Source: Mastigias papua
Lineage: Eukaryota; Cnidaria; Scyphozoa; Rhizostomeae; Mastigiidae
Length of the DNA: 64,000 nt
Assembly (NCBI GenBank): GCA_964019165.1
Contig: OZ025280.1
Location: forward strand, 10,968,428-11,032,427
Direction: 5' to 3'
Part shown: in pieces, positions 61,553 through 64,000 of the stretch
Numbering within the stretch: the first letter of the stretch is position 1
Layout of the letters: each line of letters starts with the position of its first letter
Translations under genes and position numbers: made by a program
Notes under the pieces: generated by a model
What the model was told of the DNA's origin: nothing
What the model saw: only the letters and a program-made list of their open reading frames with translations
Database searches by the model: none

Positions 61553-64000
61553 TTATGTGAGGACTTCACGGTAAACAATATTGTGTGTATGTCTACCAGG
61601 TGATGTGAAGACGTTGAGGCCAGCAAATGATTTTGCTCTGGACACTGCCACATACAACTGACCATGGCTAAACACAGGTTTAGGAAGGTAAACACCAACA
61701 TACCTCAATGATTGTCCCTGTGCCTTGTTGATTGTAAGGCAGTAAGCAAGTCTGACAGGAAATTGGCACCTTACAATGTTGACTGGCAGAGCAGAATCTT
61801 GTGATGACAGTGCTATCTTTGGTAGCATGACATATTGACCTCTGTGCTCACTTGTGATGATTTCTGCACATATGACATGTCGCTGCAAGTCCCGTACAAA
61901 GAGACGGGTACCATTACAGAGTCCCTTTTTTGGATTGATGTTACGCAACAAAATGATGGTAGCACCAACCTAACATGATAAACATATGGAAAATAAGGAT
62001 TGTTTTTTTCTTGGGATATATAAGATAAAATGGCATATCCTGAATATGATCCAACCATAGATACTATTTGAAAATATAGTAGCAAAGTTAGCATGGAAAT
62101 ACAGAACTGTGTGTATCACTCACTAAAAGGGATAGTCATAGCTGTCAAAGTAAATAGGAAAGGAATAAGGTGTGCTACATGTGGGAATATTAGTCATGCT
62201 AAAGAGGGGAGTAGGATATTAGATACAATACTGGAGATGTAAATGATAGAAATGTAGAAAAATTGTGATAAAAGTGTGAAGATAAACAATGATACTAAAA
62301 GCTACTAATACTGTACCTTAAGCTCCAGCTTGTGCTTTGGAAGTCCGCTGGGAGTTTGTGCATTAAGGAACTCCATTGCATATGCTGCTGCTTCCTCTGG
62401 ATTATCAGTGACTACTCTGTCTGTACTCAGGTAAGTGTGCACTGGTCCATGGAGTTGCTGTAGAATGAGATCATTGATGTGATGGGAATTCTCATTCAAT
62501 GGCGTTAAGCAACAGCGTTCTGACATGTATGCAGGATCTTGCATGAGATCCACATTACCAGGTTGAAGTGGTGGGTAAACAAAGTTGATCATGTCTTGCA
62601 GTGATTCTGTCATGATCTCGTCTGGAAGGTTGACTTGATCATATGCATCATGTGGTTCATCACCTGTGCCAATTCTGAGAAGCCATTCAGAGAACTGCCT
62701 GTATGTGTCATCTCGAGCGGCTCTCATGTTTGTCACCAGTTGGAATTGATGGAAGTGACGCCACAAGTGTGAATTGATGATGCATTGGCGAACAGTCTGT
62801 TCTCTACCTGCTCTGGGAACAACTGGGAGAACCTGTCTAAAATCACCACCAAGAAACATGAATTTACCCCCAAATGGTCTATCAAGCTGGGTAATATCTC
62901 TGAGAAGGACATCAACAGCCTTTAATGCATTTGCTGGGATCATTGATGCTTCATCCCAGATAAAGATTGTTGTCTCCCTTAGAATGTTAGCTCTGGCACT
63001 TTGCCATTTTATATTACACGTAGAATTAGGCAATAAAGGAATAGGTATTTGAAATGTGGAGTGTGCAGTTGCTCCATTGATAAGCAATGTGCTGGCAATC
63101 CCAGAATATGCCATACATTTCACCTTTATTCCCAAAGCCTGAAGATTGTGAACTACAGTGTTATAAAGAAAGGTCTTACCTGTGCCAGCAGGTCCATCCA
63201 CAAAGTAGCAAGTCTGATCAAAATTTGTTGTTATGGCATCGACAATTGTGTCATGAATATGGTGCTGATCAATGTTGAGTTGTTGGCGCATTTGCTCACC
63301 CAGCTGCCGTTCATGAACAATGTCAATGTGTTCATTCTGATTTTGTGGATTAACAAAAATTGGCAGGAAGCTGTGGAAGATCAGAAAAGTCAGCATCTGC
63401 AATTGACTTACCATGAACCCTGAGGCATGCATCAATGTTCCAGAGACAGAGGTGAATGTGTCTGTCCTGCAATGTGGCTTCTGGGTCATGGAGTTGGTCA
63501 TGTCTGATGTAATCTTCACACATAGCTTCTTTGAATTCCTCAAACAGGGCTCTGATGTCGGATGGAGTTTGAAACACCATCAATGTCGCAAACAACTGGC
63601 GCATTTGTGAGGGCATGTTCATTACTGAAGCCTCTTGCAAACAGTGCCTGTGTTCGGTGTCATCCTCAAGCAACCCCATTGCTCTTGCTGCATCTTTGAA
63701 TGTGGCATGCACATGACCATTAACTGTTCTCAGGTCTTCAAATGATGTCACTCCTGTCCAGTGTAGGAGGAGTATGCGAAGAGCGAATCCCTGTGGATCA
63801 GAAGGTTGAACTTGATAGATTCGACCGATGATTGGTGCAGTTGATCGTAGTCTGCGAGTCCATTTCTTCCCTTGTTGGTTGAAAGTGTAATGCTGAGGAA
63901 TTTCGTGGTACAAATATTGACGTGCATTCACATCCTCTTGGTTGAGTTTGAAAAATGCTGTCAATGTTGTGTTTTGCCCACGGTCAAGAGCCCTTTGTTC
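61553..64000 (-). pseudogene. Second Helitron Rep-helicase gene, frameshifted and partial
   Basis: Exon 2 (about 61969-61553) and the splice sites are intact, and Walker A, Walker B and the later helicase motifs are kept. A single extra A (AAAAA at 63355-63359, where copy 1 has AAAA at 28437-28440) shifts the frame between ...LPQLPANF and VNPQNQNEHI, so the helicase is cut off from the Rep part. The rest of the reading frame continues open to 63964 and past the window end. It could be a young pseudogene or a sequencing error in a homopolymer. Confidence 0.85.

Larger units (their letters stand above)
58683..64000 (-). mobile_element. Autonomous-type Helitron (family 3), copy 2, cut by window end
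   Basis: Collinear with 23761-29082 at an offset of about 34.9 kb, differing by scattered single-base changes and small indels. Only the 3' part of the element is inside the window. Noncoding sequence 59426-61552 matches 24507-26634 and holds the same CATCAT/ATGATG hairpin. Confidence 0.9.

Noticed and set aside
23761..64000. LTR retrotransposon or giant DNA virus origin for the repeated block
   Set aside because: No long direct repeats with TG...CA, no reverse transcriptase, integrase or capsid. The only enzyme is a Helitron Rep-helicase.

Overview
This is AT-rich nuclear DNA from a eukaryote, most likely an animal. The evidence is GT-AG introns that can be read directly, a 1,461-residue Helitron Rep-helicase gene, a Transib-like transposon and two TA-flanked inverted-repeat elements. 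I could not identify the species. There is no bacterial operon, rRNA, tRNA or CRISPR array.

The window is dominated by a head-to-tail array of Helitron units, all oriented 5'-to-3' on the minus strand. Each unit begins (right side, minus strand) with a 36-bp 5' end, TCTCTATATACTAAG...ATGCAAATGAGC. Each ends (left side) in an AGCCCGC/GCGGGCT hairpin followed about 10-14 nt later by CTAG or a trimmed form of it. Direct 3'-end-to-5'-end junctions lie at 8463/8464, 13995/13996, 19296/19297, 23760/23761, 45152/45153, 46755/46756, 52733/52734 and 58682/58683. The unusual feature is that each unit's 3' end is a 585-746 bp near-perfect palindrome with a Helitron-type hairpin+CTAG at BOTH outer ends and a ~22-nt loop in the middle. 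Three subfamilies are interleaved: family 1 (8464-19296, 46756-58637), family 2 (1121-8463, 19297-23760, 45153-46755) and family 3, which carries the Rep-helicase gene (23761 to about 37209, and 58683 to beyond 64000).

Region by region. 1-1120: nothing recognised. 1121-8463: a damaged family-2 unit holding a palindrome remnant, a second palindrome split by a 1,539-bp Transib-like element (5017-6555), and a 219-bp tandem duplication. 8464-23760: three nonautonomous units. 23761-37209: the coding Helitron, with its two-exon Rep-helicase gene (31367-26635) and nested inverted-repeat elements near 33-35.7 kb. 37210-41400: a non-Helitron island with a three-exon small protein gene (39164-38369, minus) and an acidic coiled-coil ORF (40080-40628, plus). 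41401-58637: more nonautonomous units, one reduced to 1.6 kb. 58638-58682: a 45-bp orphan 5' end. 58683-64000: a second copy of the coding Helitron, with its gene frameshifted and cut by the window end.

The nonautonomous units carry no recognisable enzyme. Near their 5' ends they carry a repeating cluster of exon-like modules on the minus strand, each with a strong splice donor (CTACCAG then GTGAGT, GTAAGT or GTTAGT). The simplest model is that the family-3 Rep-helicase mobilises all three families, that new copies insert against the 5' T of a resident copy, and that the 3' palindromes are continually rewritten by hairpin-based copying, which makes their arms match and their loops flip.
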